Below, piece after piece: positions 17,180 to 25,616 of a stretch of DNA of 38,976 nucleotides. The position numbers and the translations under genes are program-made. The stretch is from assembly GCA_019639195.1 (NCBI GenBank), contig JAHBSI010000006.1, positions 66,754-105,729 on the forward strand, in the 5' to 3' direction. Under the pieces are notes generated by a model that saw only the letters and a list, made by a program, of their open reading frames with translations, searched no databases and was not told the DNA's origin. Position 1 is the first letter of the stretch. The number at the start of each line of letters is the position of its first letter. The DNA is from Acidobacteriota bacterium (GTDB lineage: Bacteria; Acidobacteriota; Blastocatellia; Pyrinomonadales; Pyrinomonadaceae).

Positions 17180-18553
17180 TTAATTTGAGAAGATGACAGA
17201 GAAAATATTCTCGGCCTGATTGTTTTGAGAATATTCGAGAGTTGCGTGGTGAAGTTCGGCGATGCATTTGGCCATTGACAGACCGAGGCCCGCACCGCTC
17301 ATCATAGTTTCGTTACGCTGCGTCCTAGACTTTTCGACGCGGTAGAATCGGTCAAAGATAGCCTTGCGCTGGGCTGCTGGAATTTCATCGCCGGTATTGG
17401 AGATCGTGACTTGGTGCTGCCCAACATGAACCTTGATAGAGCCGCCGTCAATATTGTATTTAATGGCATTGTCCAAAAGATTAAGGAATAGTCGGCGTAA
17501 AAGAGTTTCGTCGCCCCGGATCTCGGTTTCGCTGCCATCAAACTCGATGGTCAGATTCCTTTTGTCGGCGAGAGTACGGATAAGACGAACGCAATCGGAC
17601 ACGAGTTCGTCAAGATACAGATTTTGGAGATTCGCTTTTAGGTTGCCGGAATCGGCCCTGGCTAATGTGAAAAGGTCTTCGACGATCTTGGTCAGACGTT
17701 TGCTTTCGTCGTTTACCACTTGTAGCGACTCCTGATAATCGGTTGAGCTGCGGCTATCCTTCGATAAAGCAACTTCCGATTCTCCGCGAATGATCGCAAG
17801 CGGCGTTCGCAGTTCGTGAGACGCGTCGGCCACGAATCGGCGCTGACGATCAAACACAACGTCTAAACGATCTAGCAATTCGTTAAATACTATGGCGAGG
17901 CTGCCGATCTCGTCTTTCGCGTTGGCAATCGGGAGCCGCTCATGTAAATTTGTCGCAGAAATTTGTTTCGCCCTGTCTCCGATCGTGGCAATTGGTTTTA
18001 GGCTCTCTCGGACAAGGAAATAACCACCGAGGCCAGCAAAAATCAAAAGCAACGGAGCGATCAGAAAAAACGCCTGACGGATGCGGGAATTGAGAGCGAT
18101 CTCATCTTCGAGTGAGTGAAAAACGTAAAGTTTGTAGTTGTGGTCTTCAATGCCGAACGGCAAAACATGGCTTCGGAACGCAGTATCATTTATAAAAACG
18201 TTTCCAAACTTATTGATATCGACCGAGGCAAGGTCGACCGGAGGTTTATTTTCAGTTGTGAACGCAACCAGTCGGTTGTCGTCAGTAATGACGGCAAACT
18301 GATAATCACGAAATCGAAACTCGTCAAGAGATTCATTAATCAATTCGTCAGGCCCTCGCTGAACTTCCGCATCGTTCTGTTCGCCTTTGATCGACTCAGC
18401 AAGCGTTTGCGCCATTTGTGCGAGATTTTCGTCCGTTTCCTGACGCAAAATACTTACGAATGACGAATAAGAAATCAGCGCAAAGGCCCCGACGATAATC
18501 GCTAAGACGCAGACATAAAAGAGCGTGAGTTTTACACGGATCGAGCTAAACAT
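17180..18553 (-). CDS. sensor histidine kinase (CusS/QseC-like architecture)
   Basis: The 457-residue kinase has TM1 (about 10-30), a periplasmic domain of ~130 residues, TM2 (about 161-180), a HAMP linker, HisKA with DASHELRTPLAIIRG (His246), and a catalytic domain with LLRRLFLNLLDNAIKYN, FDRFYRVEKS and GAGLGLSMAK. All phosphotransfer motifs are intact. It overlaps the response-regulator gene by 8 bases, a sign of coupled translation. The periplasmic domain lacks an obvious Cys/Met metal site. Context (PepSY, efflux genes) favours a metal or envelope signal, but the ligand is unknown. Confidence 0.93.
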   Translation of the reverse strand: MFSSIRVKLTLFYVCVLAIIVGAFALISYSSFVSILRQETDENLAQMAQTLAESIKGEQNDAEVQRGPDELINESLDEFRFRDYQFAVITDDNRLVAFTTENKPPVDLASVDINKFGNVFINDTAFRSHVLPFGIEDHNYKLYVFHSLEDEIALNSRIRQAFFLIAPLLLIFAGLGGYFLVRESLKPIATIGDRAKQISATNLHERLPIANAKDEIGSLAIVFNELLDRLDVVFDRQRRFVADASHELRTPLAIIRGESEVALSKDSRSSTDYQESLQVVNDESKRLTKIVEDLFTLARADSGNLKANLQNLYLDELVSDCVRLIRTLADKRNLTIEFDGSETEIRGDETLLRRLFLNLLDNAIKYNIDGGSIKVHVGQHQVTISNTGDEIPAAQRKAIFDRFYRVEKSRTQRNETMMSGAGLGLSMAKCIAELHHATLEYSQNNQAENIFSVIFSN

Positions 18554-19217
18554 CGTTCAATATGTAACCCGACCCGCGTCGTGTTTGAATGAGCTGCATG
18601 TCGAATCCATCGTCGAGTTTGGCCCTTAGCCGATTGATATACACCTCGATGAGATTTGAGAAAGGATCGAAGGTATCATCCCAAACATGCTCGGAAATCT
18701 CTTCACGTCCGACTACCTTCCCCTTGTTTATCGCAAGAAATTCGATGAGGGAATATTCTTTCGTCGTTAGCTCGATCAGACATTCACCTCGTTTGACCGT
18801 TCGGGACATTGTATCAATATGGAGATCGGCAATTGTGATTTCCGGAGAACGTATGTCGTTCTGGCGCCGCAGCAAAGCTCGCAAACGCGCAAGAAGCTCT
18901 CGAAATTCAAACGGCTTTGTCAGATAGTCGTCCGCACCGACATCAAGACCTGAGACTTTGTCGTCAATCGCGTCCCGGGCCGTCAGCAATAGTATCGGTT
19001 TCGAGTTACCGCCTTCTCGAAGTTCCCGACAAACTTCAAAGCCATCTTTTCTTGGCAGATTTACATCGAGTATGAATAGGTCGTAAGTGTTTATAGAAGC
19101 CAAATATGTAGCCTCGTCGCCGTCGGATGCTAAATCGACCGCATACGAGTTCTCGCGAAGACCTTTGGCGACAAAAGCTGCAATCCGATTATCATCTTCG
19201 ATGAGAAGTATCCGCAT
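18546..19217 (-). CDS. OmpR/PhoB-family response regulator
   Basis: Its 223 residues are a receiver domain (acidic pair Glu7/Asp8-Asp9, phospho-acceptor Asp51 in FILDVNLPRKDG, Lys101 in LTKPFEF) and a winged-helix DNA-binding domain (TTKEYSLIEFLAINKGKVV, VYINRLRAKLDD, QTRRGSGYIL). It is closest in layout to CusR/QseB. With the overlapping kinase gene it heads the PepSY, beta-barrel and COG4705 genes, its most likely targets. Confidence 0.94.
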   Translation of the reverse strand: MRILLIEDDNRIAAFVAKGLRENSYAVDLASDGDEATYLASINTYDLFILDVNLPRKDGFEVCRELREGGNSKPILLLTARDAIDDKVSGLDVGADDYLTKPFEFRELLARLRALLRRQNDIRSPEITIADLHIDTMSRTVKRGECLIELTTKEYSLIEFLAINKGKVVGREEISEHVWDDTFDPFSNLIEVYINRLRAKLDDGFDMQLIQTRRGSGYILNDV

Positions 19218-19363
19218 TGGTCGATTCTACGACAAATAAAATAAACTGGAGATAAACACGGTTAAAGTCTTTGCCAGTGATTTCACTATCAAAACCCTAA
19301 CCAGCAACTATTGCTATCCCTGCAAGATATTGGAGATTCATAATTGTTCCCCACTCAGCAATC

Positions 19364-20170
19364 TCATTTGATCTCAAACGTGAGTGTTGTCCATTTCGAT
19401 TCATAATTAAGATTCGGATCGTCGAGTTTGGACATATTGATAAACTTGACGTACCACTTGCCGGATCCTTCAAGTTTCAACTTTATGATTCCTTTGGCGT
19501 CACTCCGGAGTTCCGGCGAAAGCTTTATTTTGCCGCTTTCCTCCCGTCCGGCGAGTACGACTTGATTGGAAAGCGGCTTGCCATCTAGAAGACATAGAAC
19601 CTCAATCGCGTCCCCTTTTTTGAGACTGTAGGGATTTTGCTGCGGGACGAGTTCGACCGGATAGCCGAGCACTGTCTTGTAGTCATCGGTCAGTTTTTTG
19701 CCAACTTGAAGAATCGCTTTGACGTGCTTGGCGTACCGCTCTTTCGCGTCTTTTTCGAGCTCCCCTGATTTGCGGCGCTCTTCAAGCGTATCGGGTAAGC
19801 CGTCCTCGCGAAGATACTCGTTAAAATCCGCCGCTTTTAGTGCGATTTCTCGCGGCTTGGTTGACAGTCCAACGACATAGGTACCCGCCGCCCCGGTTGT
19901 CAGGTTTAGAGAGGCAGTCGTTTCGTCCTTTGTAAGATCGGCCTCCACTGGATGCACGCGATTTCCACCCGAAACGACGCTCACATCATTTAGCCGAGCG
20001 TAGCCAACCGCCCCCTCGCTCGCCAAAAACGTTCCGTTCATGACCTTGACAGTGAACTTCGAATTAGGCTTCAGGAAATAGCTGTCCGTTTTGAGAAACA
20101 GGTCGTGCGCGAAAATCGACGCAACCAGCGACAGCGATAAGATAATTGTAAAAATTGTTTGTTTCTTCAT
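19364..20170 (-). CDS. DUF4198 periplasmic protein, second tandem copy
   Basis: From ATG 20170 it has 268 residues: a signal peptide (MKKQTIFTIILSLSLVASIFA), then HDLFLKTDSYFLKPNSKFTV, the DUF4198 opening with His-Asp just after cleavage, and a second beta domain ending ESKWTTLTFEIK. The family (COG5266) has been linked to Ni/Co handling in the periplasm; the metal here is not shown. A start at 20197 would overlap the upstream copy; GAGGAG before 20170 decides. It is clearly a paralogue of the preceding gene, with matching segments along the whole length. Confidence 0.87.
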   Translation of the reverse strand: MKKQTIFTIILSLSLVASIFAHDLFLKTDSYFLKPNSKFTVKVMNGTFLASEGAVGYARLNDVSVVSGGNRVHPVEADLTKDETTASLNLTTGAAGTYVVGLSTKPREIALKAADFNEYLREDGLPDTLEERRKSGELEKDAKERYAKHVKAILQVGKKLTDDYKTVLGYPVELVPQQNPYSLKKGDAIEVLCLLDGKPLSNQVVLAGREESGKIKLSPELRSDAKGIIKLKLEGSGKWYVKFINMSKLDDPNLNYESKWTTLTFEIK

Positions 20171-20183
20171 TTCGATCTCCTCG

Positions 20184-20993
20184 TTACTTGATTTCAAATG
20201 TCAGCGTCGCCCATTTTGATTCGTAATTCAGTTTTGGGTCGTCGATCTTTACCATATTGATAAATTTGGCGTACCATTTGCCGGCGCCGGTCAGTTTGAT
20301 CCCGAGCAGGCCGTCCTTGTCGGTGCGGGAGCTTGTTTCGCCGAGCATTTTGCCCGCGGCCTCGTAGCCGGTCGTTACTATCTGGCCCACAAGGGGCTTC
20401 CCATTCTTGAGACAGAGGATGTCAAGCGTGGCTCCCTTTTTTAGTTTGTAGGGGTTTTGCTGAGGGATCATCTCCACGGCGTATCCAAGGTTGGTTTTGT
20501 AGCTGTCTGTCGGTTTATTGCCCGCCTGAAAGATCGTTTTGACATATTTCGAATAACGGTAACGGGCGTCTTTGTCGAGTTCGCCGTCGCGCTTTCGGTT
20601 TTCCAGAATATCAGGGATGCCTTCGGCGGGCAGGTACTCATTGAATTCCTTTGCCGCGAGTGCGTTCTCGCGCCACGAGGTGGAAAGGCCGACGACGTGG
20701 GTTCCGGCCTCGGTCGGCGTAACATTGAGAAATGCGGTGGTTTCATTTTTTGTAAAATTCGCCTCGGCAGGATTCGAACGCGTGCCCGAAGGCGAAACAA
20801 CGCTCACATCCGTCAAACGCGCTAACGCCACCGCTCCCTCGCTTTCCTGAAACGTGCCGTTCATCACGCTGATAGAGATCTTCTCGTTGACCTTTACAAA
20901 AAAGCTCGCTGGCTTTAAGAAAAGGTCGTGTGCAAAGACCGACAGGGTCGTCAAAACCACCATCATTGCGAAAAAAATGATCTTTGTTTTCAT
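20184..20993 (-). CDS. DUF4198 periplasmic protein, first tandem copy
   Basis: Its 269 residues have a signal peptide (MKTKIIFFAMMVVLTTLSVFA) and mature start HDLFLKPASFFVKVNEKISI. They share long blocks with the next gene, such as SVMNGTFQESEGAVALARL, QQNPYKLKKG and NYESKWATLTFEIK. The pair arose by tandem duplication and has since diverged clearly. It begins 13 bases after the methyltransferase stop, so it is probably the tail of the copA operon. The mature N-terminal His-Asp could form an amino-terminal metal site (inference). Confidence 0.87.
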   Translation of the reverse strand: MKTKIIFFAMMVVLTTLSVFAHDLFLKPASFFVKVNEKISISVMNGTFQESEGAVALARLTDVSVVSPSGTRSNPAEANFTKNETTAFLNVTPTEAGTHVVGLSTSWRENALAAKEFNEYLPAEGIPDILENRKRDGELDKDARYRYSKYVKTIFQAGNKPTDSYKTNLGYAVEMIPQQNPYKLKKGATLDILCLKNGKPLVGQIVTTGYEAAGKMLGETSSRTDKDGLLGIKLTGAGKWYAKFINMVKIDDPKLNYESKWATLTFEIK

Positions 20994-21006
20994 ATGTCCT
21001 CCAGTT

Positions 21007-21657
21007 TTATCTTAGGCATTTGTGCAATCTTATGGTTCCGAACACGCTGTTGAAATGAACCGTTTCCTCGACGAATGTAAACCCGGCATCCGTTATCAGT
21101 TTGGGCAATAAGCCATTGAAATTATCTGCAGTCGTTTCAAAACCGTCCAGAAATTGAATCAGATATGACGCCCCGCGCATTAAACGACTCGTGGGCAGCC
21201 CCCAATCTGCGACATGAAACTCGCCATCGGGCTTAAGAACGCGGTTTACTTCGCGCAGCGTTTCCGACTTGCTTTCCCGAGATAGGTGATGAAAAAAAAG
21301 GCTGGAAACAATCCGGTCGAAGGATTCGTCTTCGTAAGGCAGATCAAACGACATTCCCTCGTCGAAGGTAATGTCAACGCCGGCCTTGTGTGCCTTCTTT
21401 TTTGCTATCTGTAAGATCTTCGCGTCACCGTCAATCCCGACAATCACAGCGTTCGGCTGCTTCTGTTTCAACAAAATAGATAGCGTCGCTGTGCCACAGC
21501 CTAAATCCAGAGTGCGATGACCATCGGCGATCCCGGCTTGATCAACTAACGCATTCTTGAAAGCGCCTTCGCGAGTCGTCAGAGCAACTACCGGATCATA
21601 TAGGCCCGTTAGCCAATCGTAGCTCAAAGCCGGTATGTACTTCTCGTTATTCATCAT
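21007..21657 (-). CDS. class I SAM-dependent methyltransferase
   Basis: About 216 residues with the SAM-binding motif LDLGCGTATLSILL, acidic loop GIDGDAKIL, FDRIVSSLFFHHL and VNRVLKPDGEFHVADWG, typical of the UbiE/Methyltransf_11/25 group. There is no signal peptide, so it is cytoplasmic. The substrate is unknown. A GTG at 21663 overlapping the copA stop (GTGA) is an alternative start; ATG 21657 follows two codons later. The overlap implies it is translated with copA, an uncommon partner that may matter (arsenic or other metalloid methylation is possible but has no direct support). Confidence 0.85.
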   Translation of the reverse strand: MMNNEKYIPALSYDWLTGLYDPVVALTTREGAFKNALVDQAGIADGHRTLDLGCGTATLSILLKQKQPNAVIVGIDGDAKILQIAKKKAHKAGVDITFDEGMSFDLPYEDESFDRIVSSLFFHHLSRESKSETLREVNRVLKPDGEFHVADWGLPTSRLMRGASYLIQFLDGFETTADNFNGLLPKLITDAGFTFVEETVHFNSVFGTIRLHKCLR

Positions 21658-21659
21658 TC

Positions 21660-24197
21660 TCACAATTTCAAATTTCTTAACCGCAGTGCATTGACGATTA
21701 CCGAAACAGAACTAAAAGTCATTGCTGCACTCGCGATCATCGGACTTAGTAACAAGCCGAAAACGGGATATAGAACTCCCGCAGCGATTGGGACGCCGAC
21801 GAGATTGTAGATGAACGCGAAGAACAAGTTTTGACGTATATTTTTCATCGTCGCTTCGCTCAGCTTTTTCGCCCGTAAAATACCGCGCAGATCGCCTTTC
21901 AAAAGCGTTATATCAGCGGATTCCATTGCTACGTCGGTTCCGGTGCCCATTGCGATGCCGACTTGGGCTTGAGCAAGCGCCGGAGCATCGTTTACGCCGT
22001 CGCCGGCCATTGCGACGATCTTGCCGCTCGCCTGTAGCTCTTTGATCTTTTCCGCCTTTTGTTCGGGCAAAACGTCGGCGAAAACCTTGTCGATGCCGAG
22101 CTTTTTGGCTACTGCGTCGGCCGTAATTGCATTATCGCCCGTCATCATGACGACTTCGATATTTTGTCTATGCAGTTCGTCGATTGCTTCTTTCGCAGAC
22201 TCTTTGATCGTGTCCGCGACGCCGACCAGTCCGGCGGGTTTCCCGTCAACGGCTACGAACATTACTGTTTGCCCTTCGGCTCGAAGCTCATCGGCTTTTC
22301 CATCCGCCGGGAAATCAATATTGTTGTCCGTCATCAGCTTCGCATTGCCCAGTAACACTTTTTGCCCGTCGATCGATCCCGTGATTCCTTTACCAGTGAT
22401 GGATTCAAAATCGTCCACCTTTGCCAATTCGATATTTTTCTCTTCGGCGCCTTTTATGATCGCTTCCGCAAGCGGATGCTCGCTCGATCTTTCCAGACTG
22501 GCAGCGAGCCGCAATAGTTCGTTTTCCGTAATTCGTAATCCGTAATTCGTAATTGTGCTTTGCAAACGCGGCTTGCCCTCGGTCAAAGTGCCTGTCTTAT
22601 CAACAACTATTGAATTCACCTTTTCCAGAATCTCCAATGCCTCGGCTTTCTTAACCAATACGCCGTGCCGCGCTCCGTGTCCCGTGCCGACCATGATCGA
22701 CATCGGCGTCGCCAGGCCCAAAGCACACGGGCAGGCAATGATCAGAACCGAAACCGCCGCGACCATCGCGTAGGCGAAACTGCCGAAGATCATCCAGACG
22801 GCGAACGCGACAATCGAAACGACGATAACTGCGGGAACAAAATAAGCTGATACTACATCTACCAATCGTTGGATAGGAGCTCGGGAGCGCTGGGCCTCGC
22901 CGACCATCCGAACGATTTGCGCGAGCAGCGTGTCGCTGCCGACCTTTTCCGCTTTCATCACAAAGCCGCGTCTGCCATTGATCGTTCCGCCGATGACCGT
23001 GTCGCCGACCGTCTTTTCGACCGGGATCGATTCGCCCGTCACCATCGACTCATCGACCGAAGTATCGCCTTCCAGGATCGCTCCATCGGTCGGGATTTTT
23101 TCGTTCGCCTTAACTCTCAATCTCGCACCCATCTGTACATCCTTGAGTGCAATCTCAGCCTCGGTGCCGTCGTCGAAAACAACGATCGCGGTTTCAGGTG
23201 CAAGTCCGAGAAGGGCCTTGATCGCGCTTGAGGTTTGGCTTCTGGCTCGAAGCTCAAGAACTTGTCCGAGAAGAACGAGCGTCGTGATCACTGCCGCCGC
23301 TTCGAAATATGCGGCGATCAGGCCCGTATGCACATTACGCATCGACGCAGGGAACAGATCAGGCAGGAACAGTGCGAAGAGGCTAAAGAGATAAGCCGCT
23401 CCTGTTCCGATCGCGATCAGCGTGAACATATTCGGGCTGACATTTTTGACCGAAGCCCATCCACGCTGGAAGAAAGGAAAACCGCCCCAGAGCACGACCG
23501 GCGTCGCAAGAGCGAACTGTATCCAAATAGAAAGGTTCGGCGAGATTATCTCGTGAAAGTTCGGCAGCATTTCCGCCATCGCCAGAGCGAAAACCGGAAG
23601 AGTTAAGACGGCGGAAATCCAAAAACGCCGCTTCATATCGATATACTCCGGGTCAGGAGCGTCGTCGAGCGTCATCACCTTGGGCTCAAGCGCCATTCCG
23701 CATTTTGGACAGCTTCCCGGACCGATCTGCACAACTTCCGGATGCATCGGGCAGGTGTACTCGACACCCTTGCTTTCCGCGTCTAATACTTCCTCTTTTT
23801 TCTCCTTGAGAAAGCTCGTCGGATTTTGTTTGAACTTATTCAAGCAGCCGGTCGAGCAGAAGTAATAAGTCTGGCCCTCAAAATCATACTCTCCCGCCGA
23901 AGTCTCGGGCTCGACCGTCATTCCACACACCGGATCGACAAACTCTCCTTCGGGAGTAGCGTTCATCTCTCCATGCGTAACGGTTTCTTTTTGTTCCCGT
24001 CCGATCCCGACAAAACCACTCCCGGGGACGGCCTGCGTTTGCGCGATAAATTTCTGCAAACAGCCTTTCGAGCAAAAATAATAGGTCGTTCCCTCATGCT
24101 TAAAACTTCCAGCCGCTGTCGCCGGATCAACAGTCATACCGCATATCGGGTCGATAAACTCGCCCTCTGCTGCGTTCTTTTTTACAATTCCTGTCAT
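21660..24197 (-). CDS. copA: copper-type P1B ATPase with two YHS domains and a heavy-metal-binding domain
   Basis: ATP-driven exporter of Cu(I) (or Ag) across the inner membrane. The 845 residues carry YHS1 (DPICGM, Cys19, Cys42, Cys46), YHS2 (Cys91, Cys114, Cys118), an HMBD zinc-ribbon-like box (CPMHP at 149 and CPKCGM at 163), then the membrane core with the CPC motif (489-491, IACPCALG), actuator TGES (387-390), phosphorylation site DKTGT (Asp533), SEHPLAEA and GDGVNDAP. Classic HMA (GMxCxxC) domains are replaced by YHS domains. A short repeat-encoded insertion (548-560) lies in the nucleotide-binding region. A GGGAGGG ribosome site precedes the start, 28 bases after the YHS gene. Confidence 0.95.
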   Translation of the reverse strand: MTGIVKKNAAEGEFIDPICGMTVDPATAAGSFKHEGTTYYFCSKGCLQKFIAQTQAVPGSGFVGIGREQKETVTHGEMNATPEGEFVDPVCGMTVEPETSAGEYDFEGQTYYFCSTGCLNKFKQNPTSFLKEKKEEVLDAESKGVEYTCPMHPEVVQIGPGSCPKCGMALEPKVMTLDDAPDPEYIDMKRRFWISAVLTLPVFALAMAEMLPNFHEIISPNLSIWIQFALATPVVLWGGFPFFQRGWASVKNVSPNMFTLIAIGTGAAYLFSLFALFLPDLFPASMRNVHTGLIAAYFEAAAVITTLVLLGQVLELRARSQTSSAIKALLGLAPETAIVVFDDGTEAEIALKDVQMGARLRVKANEKIPTDGAILEGDTSVDESMVTGESIPVEKTVGDTVIGGTINGRRGFVMKAEKVGSDTLLAQIVRMVGEAQRSRAPIQRLVDVVSAYFVPAVIVVSIVAFAVWMIFGSFAYAMVAAVSVLIIACPCALGLATPMSIMVGTGHGARHGVLVKKAEALEILEKVNSIVVDKTGTLTEGKPRLQSTITNYGLRITENELLRLAASLERSSEHPLAEAIIKGAEEKNIELAKVDDFESITGKGITGSIDGQKVLLGNAKLMTDNNIDFPADGKADELRAEGQTVMFVAVDGKPAGLVGVADTIKESAKEAIDELHRQNIEVVMMTGDNAITADAVAKKLGIDKVFADVLPEQKAEKIKELQASGKIVAMAGDGVNDAPALAQAQVGIAMGTGTDVAMESADITLLKGDLRGILRAKKLSEATMKNIRQNLFFAFIYNLVGVPIAAGVLYPVFGLLLSPMIASAAMTFSSVSVIVNALRLRNLKL
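22530..22557 (-). repeat. in-frame ATTACG micro-repeat inside copA
   Basis: On the minus strand two copies of a 14-base unit (ATTACGAATTACGG) lie back to back and encode ITNYGLRIT within the ATPase nucleotide-binding domain. They keep the frame. ATTACGAATTACG-type repeats are a known kind of small dispersed repeat in various bacteria; none other was seen in this window. Confidence 0.6.
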
Positions 24198-24225
24198 GAA
24201 CCCTCCCTGCGGTTTTCAAACTTCC

Positions 24226-24414
24226 CTAGTTGCCGCAACAGCTCGCCTGGCTACCGTCGTTCGGAGCCATGAATTTCTGCAGACACGCTGTCGAGCAGAA
24301 ATAATAAGTTTCTCCATCCTGGTTAAGGCTCCCGGCGGCATTTGCCGGTTTGACCTGCATTCCGCAAATTGGGTCGATGAAGGTTTCAGCCGTGGTTGTT
24401 TCGTATTCCGTCAT
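24226..24414 (-). CDS. single YHS-domain metal-binding protein
   Basis: Sixty-two residues forming one YHS domain: FIDPICGM (Cys17), NQDGETYYFC (Cys40), STACLQKF (Cys44), then a tail SQASCCGN with two more Cys. It closely resembles the two YHS domains of the ATPase encoded next and may act as a cytosolic metal donor to it (inference). It is the first gene after the MerR-type promoter. Its ribosome site is partly within a possible hairpin (24426-24451). Confidence 0.88.
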   Translation of the reverse strand: MTEYETTTAETFIDPICGMQVKPANAAGSLNQDGETYYFCSTACLQKFMAPNDGSQASCCGN

Positions 24415-24425
24415 TTTGTTATCAC

Positions 24426-24451
24426 TCCTGTCATTAAAAGTAACGACAGGA
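24426..24451 (-). promoter_or_regulatory. inverted repeat covering the ribosome site of the YHS gene
   Basis: TCCTGTC (24426-24432), twelve bases, GACAGGA (24445-24451): a perfect 7-base inverted repeat. On the mRNA it forms a stem that includes the AGGAG ribosome site of the YHS gene. Its arms repeat the CCTGTC half-site of the operator at 24463-24483, so it may be a second protein site or an RNA switch. Confidence 0.45.
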
Positions 24452-24454
24452 ATT

Positions 24455-24486
24455 ATTCTACAACCTGTCAGCAGGGGTCAGGTCAA
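24455..24486 (-). promoter_or_regulatory. MerR/CueR-type promoter and operator of the YHS-copA operon
   Basis: Minus strand: -35 TTGACC (24486-24481), a 20-base spacer, -10 TAGAAT (24460-24455). The overlong spacer is the hallmark of promoters twisted open by MerR-family activators. Within it lies the dyad ACCTGAC-CCCTGCT-GACAGGT (24483-24463), matching on 6 of 7 arm positions. It has the same layout as the E. coli copA operator bound by CueR (ACCTTCC-N7-GGAAGGT). It lies immediately after the merR-family gene, its obvious regulator. Confidence 0.8.
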
Positions 24487-24489
24487 GCC

Positions 24490-24906
24490 CTATTTGTCAG
24501 TCTCGCTTACTGATTCGATCAAATGACAAACGGAATCACCTGTGGGCATCGAATTCTTCATCTTTGACCAGTCCTGAAGGGCTTTCTCCATTTTCCGTTG
24601 GAGTTTCTGCATCTCCCTGATCTTTCTTTGATTCTCCGCAATCCGGCGAACGATAATTTCCCGGACCATCGGACAAGGCGTGTTCCCTTCTTTCGCCTCC
24701 TTCAAAATATCCGCGATCTCGGCGAGCGAGAATCCCAGATTACCGGCGGCTTTAATGAACCGAACTCGCACCGCATCAGACGGTTGGTAAACCTTGTAGT
24801 TGTTTTGCATATTGCGGGCCGGCTTCAGTAACCCGATGCGCGTATAGTGCCTGACCGTGTAAAGCGATACATCTGATTGCTTTGCCAAAACTGTTGCAGT
24901 CATCAT
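24490..24906 (-). CDS. MerR-family metal-responsive regulator
   Basis: Cytoplasmic DNA-twisting activator. Its 138 residues: winged helix (VLAKQSDVSLYTVRHYTRIG, LLKPARN), RFIKAAGNLGFSLAEIADIL, a long dimer helix, and a C-terminal metal loop. Cysteines are only C78 (TPCPMVRE) and C127 (VCHLIE). Cys at 78 resembles ZntR/MerR rather than CueR, which has Ser there, while the operator and target ATPase look copper-type. Translation may start at either of two adjacent ATGs (24906 or 24903). It lies 16 bases after the DUF305 membrane gene. Confidence 0.9.
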   Translation of the reverse strand: MMTATVLAKQSDVSLYTVRHYTRIGLLKPARNMQNNYKVYQPSDAVRVRFIKAAGNLGFSLAEIADILKEAKEGNTPCPMVREIIVRRIAENQRKIREMQKLQRKMEKALQDWSKMKNSMPTGDSVCHLIESVSETDK

Positions 24907-24922
24907 TAGCTTGATCGACTCC

Positions 24923-25414
24923 TCACTGTTTACGTTCCAACTCGTCGAGTTTATTCTTCATCCAGTCGATTTCCTTTTGTTGGTCGATCGTTATCGATTT
25001 ACACAAATCCTTGATCTCCTGGTCTCGAAGATTAGGGTTATCACACATGAGGATCGCTCCTGCGTGGTGCGGTATCATCGATTTGAGAAATTGCTTATCC
25101 CCGACTAACGTTTGATATCTGATAAAGGCCGTAAACAGAATTAGCAACAGGACGCTAACACCAGCGATGACAAGATTGGCCCTTTTGTTGTTGTACATCG
25201 ACCACATTACAAAGATCTCGATCACGATCATCGGAGCGGTCATGAGCCCGGCCATGTAAATCTGGTTTATGTTTGGATATACGTTGGCGAAAGAATCGAC
25301 CATCATGTACATGAACACGAACATCGATATAAACGACAGAACCGCCATGATCGCTAGGTTCACGTACATGCTTTTCATGTTTTTCATGCTTTCCGTATGC
25401 TTCATGTCTTTCAT
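24923..25414 (-). CDS. membrane-bound DUF305 protein
   Basis: Its 163 residues begin with a Met/His/Lys-rich cytoplasmic tag (MKDMKHTESMKNMKSM), then about three membrane helices (19-43, 51-70, 78-97), then a DUF305-type segment with IPHHAGAILMCDNPNLRDQE and IDQQKEIDWMKNKL. DUF305 proteins recur in copper and silver loci and their His/Met pairs probably bind metal. The AGGAGG ribosome site is strong. It lies upstream of the MerR gene on the same strand. Confidence 0.85.
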   Translation of the reverse strand: MKDMKHTESMKNMKSMYVNLAIMAVLSFISMFVFMYMMVDSFANVYPNINQIYMAGLMTAPMIVIEIFVMWSMYNNKRANLVIAGVSVLLLILFTAFIRYQTLVGDKQFLKSMIPHHAGAILMCDNPNLRDQEIKDLCKSITIDQQKEIDWMKNKLDELERKQ

Positions 25415-25511
25415 ATTTCTCAGTCCTCCTAGTTCAAATTCAAACGGTTATTAACTCCAGACGAAAGGCAGAGTATTTCGAGTTCCATTACTATGTGGCC
25501 GAAAAAAAAAT

Positions 25512-25543
25512 GGCGTCGGGCACAATAGGCACTACCCGACGCC
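25512..25543 (-). terminator. intrinsic terminator after the large efflux operon
   Basis: GGCGTCGGG (25512-25520) pairs perfectly with CCCGACGCC (25535-25543) around a 14-base loop. On the minus strand the stem is followed by A and nine T (25510-25502), a textbook rho-independent terminator 74 bases after the NTF2-like gene. The plus strand has only TTTT after it, so plus-strand action would be weak. Confidence 0.85.
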
Positions 25544-25616
25544 TTTTGCTCATCGACCGTATAAACTTCTGGACTCCCTTCTAACATGTCCTTATACAGT
25601 GTCGAGCAAAATCAAA

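Noticed and set aside
22530..22557. ATTACG repeats as a possible CRISPR array
   Set aside because: Only two adjacent short units without spacers, inside a conserved gene.
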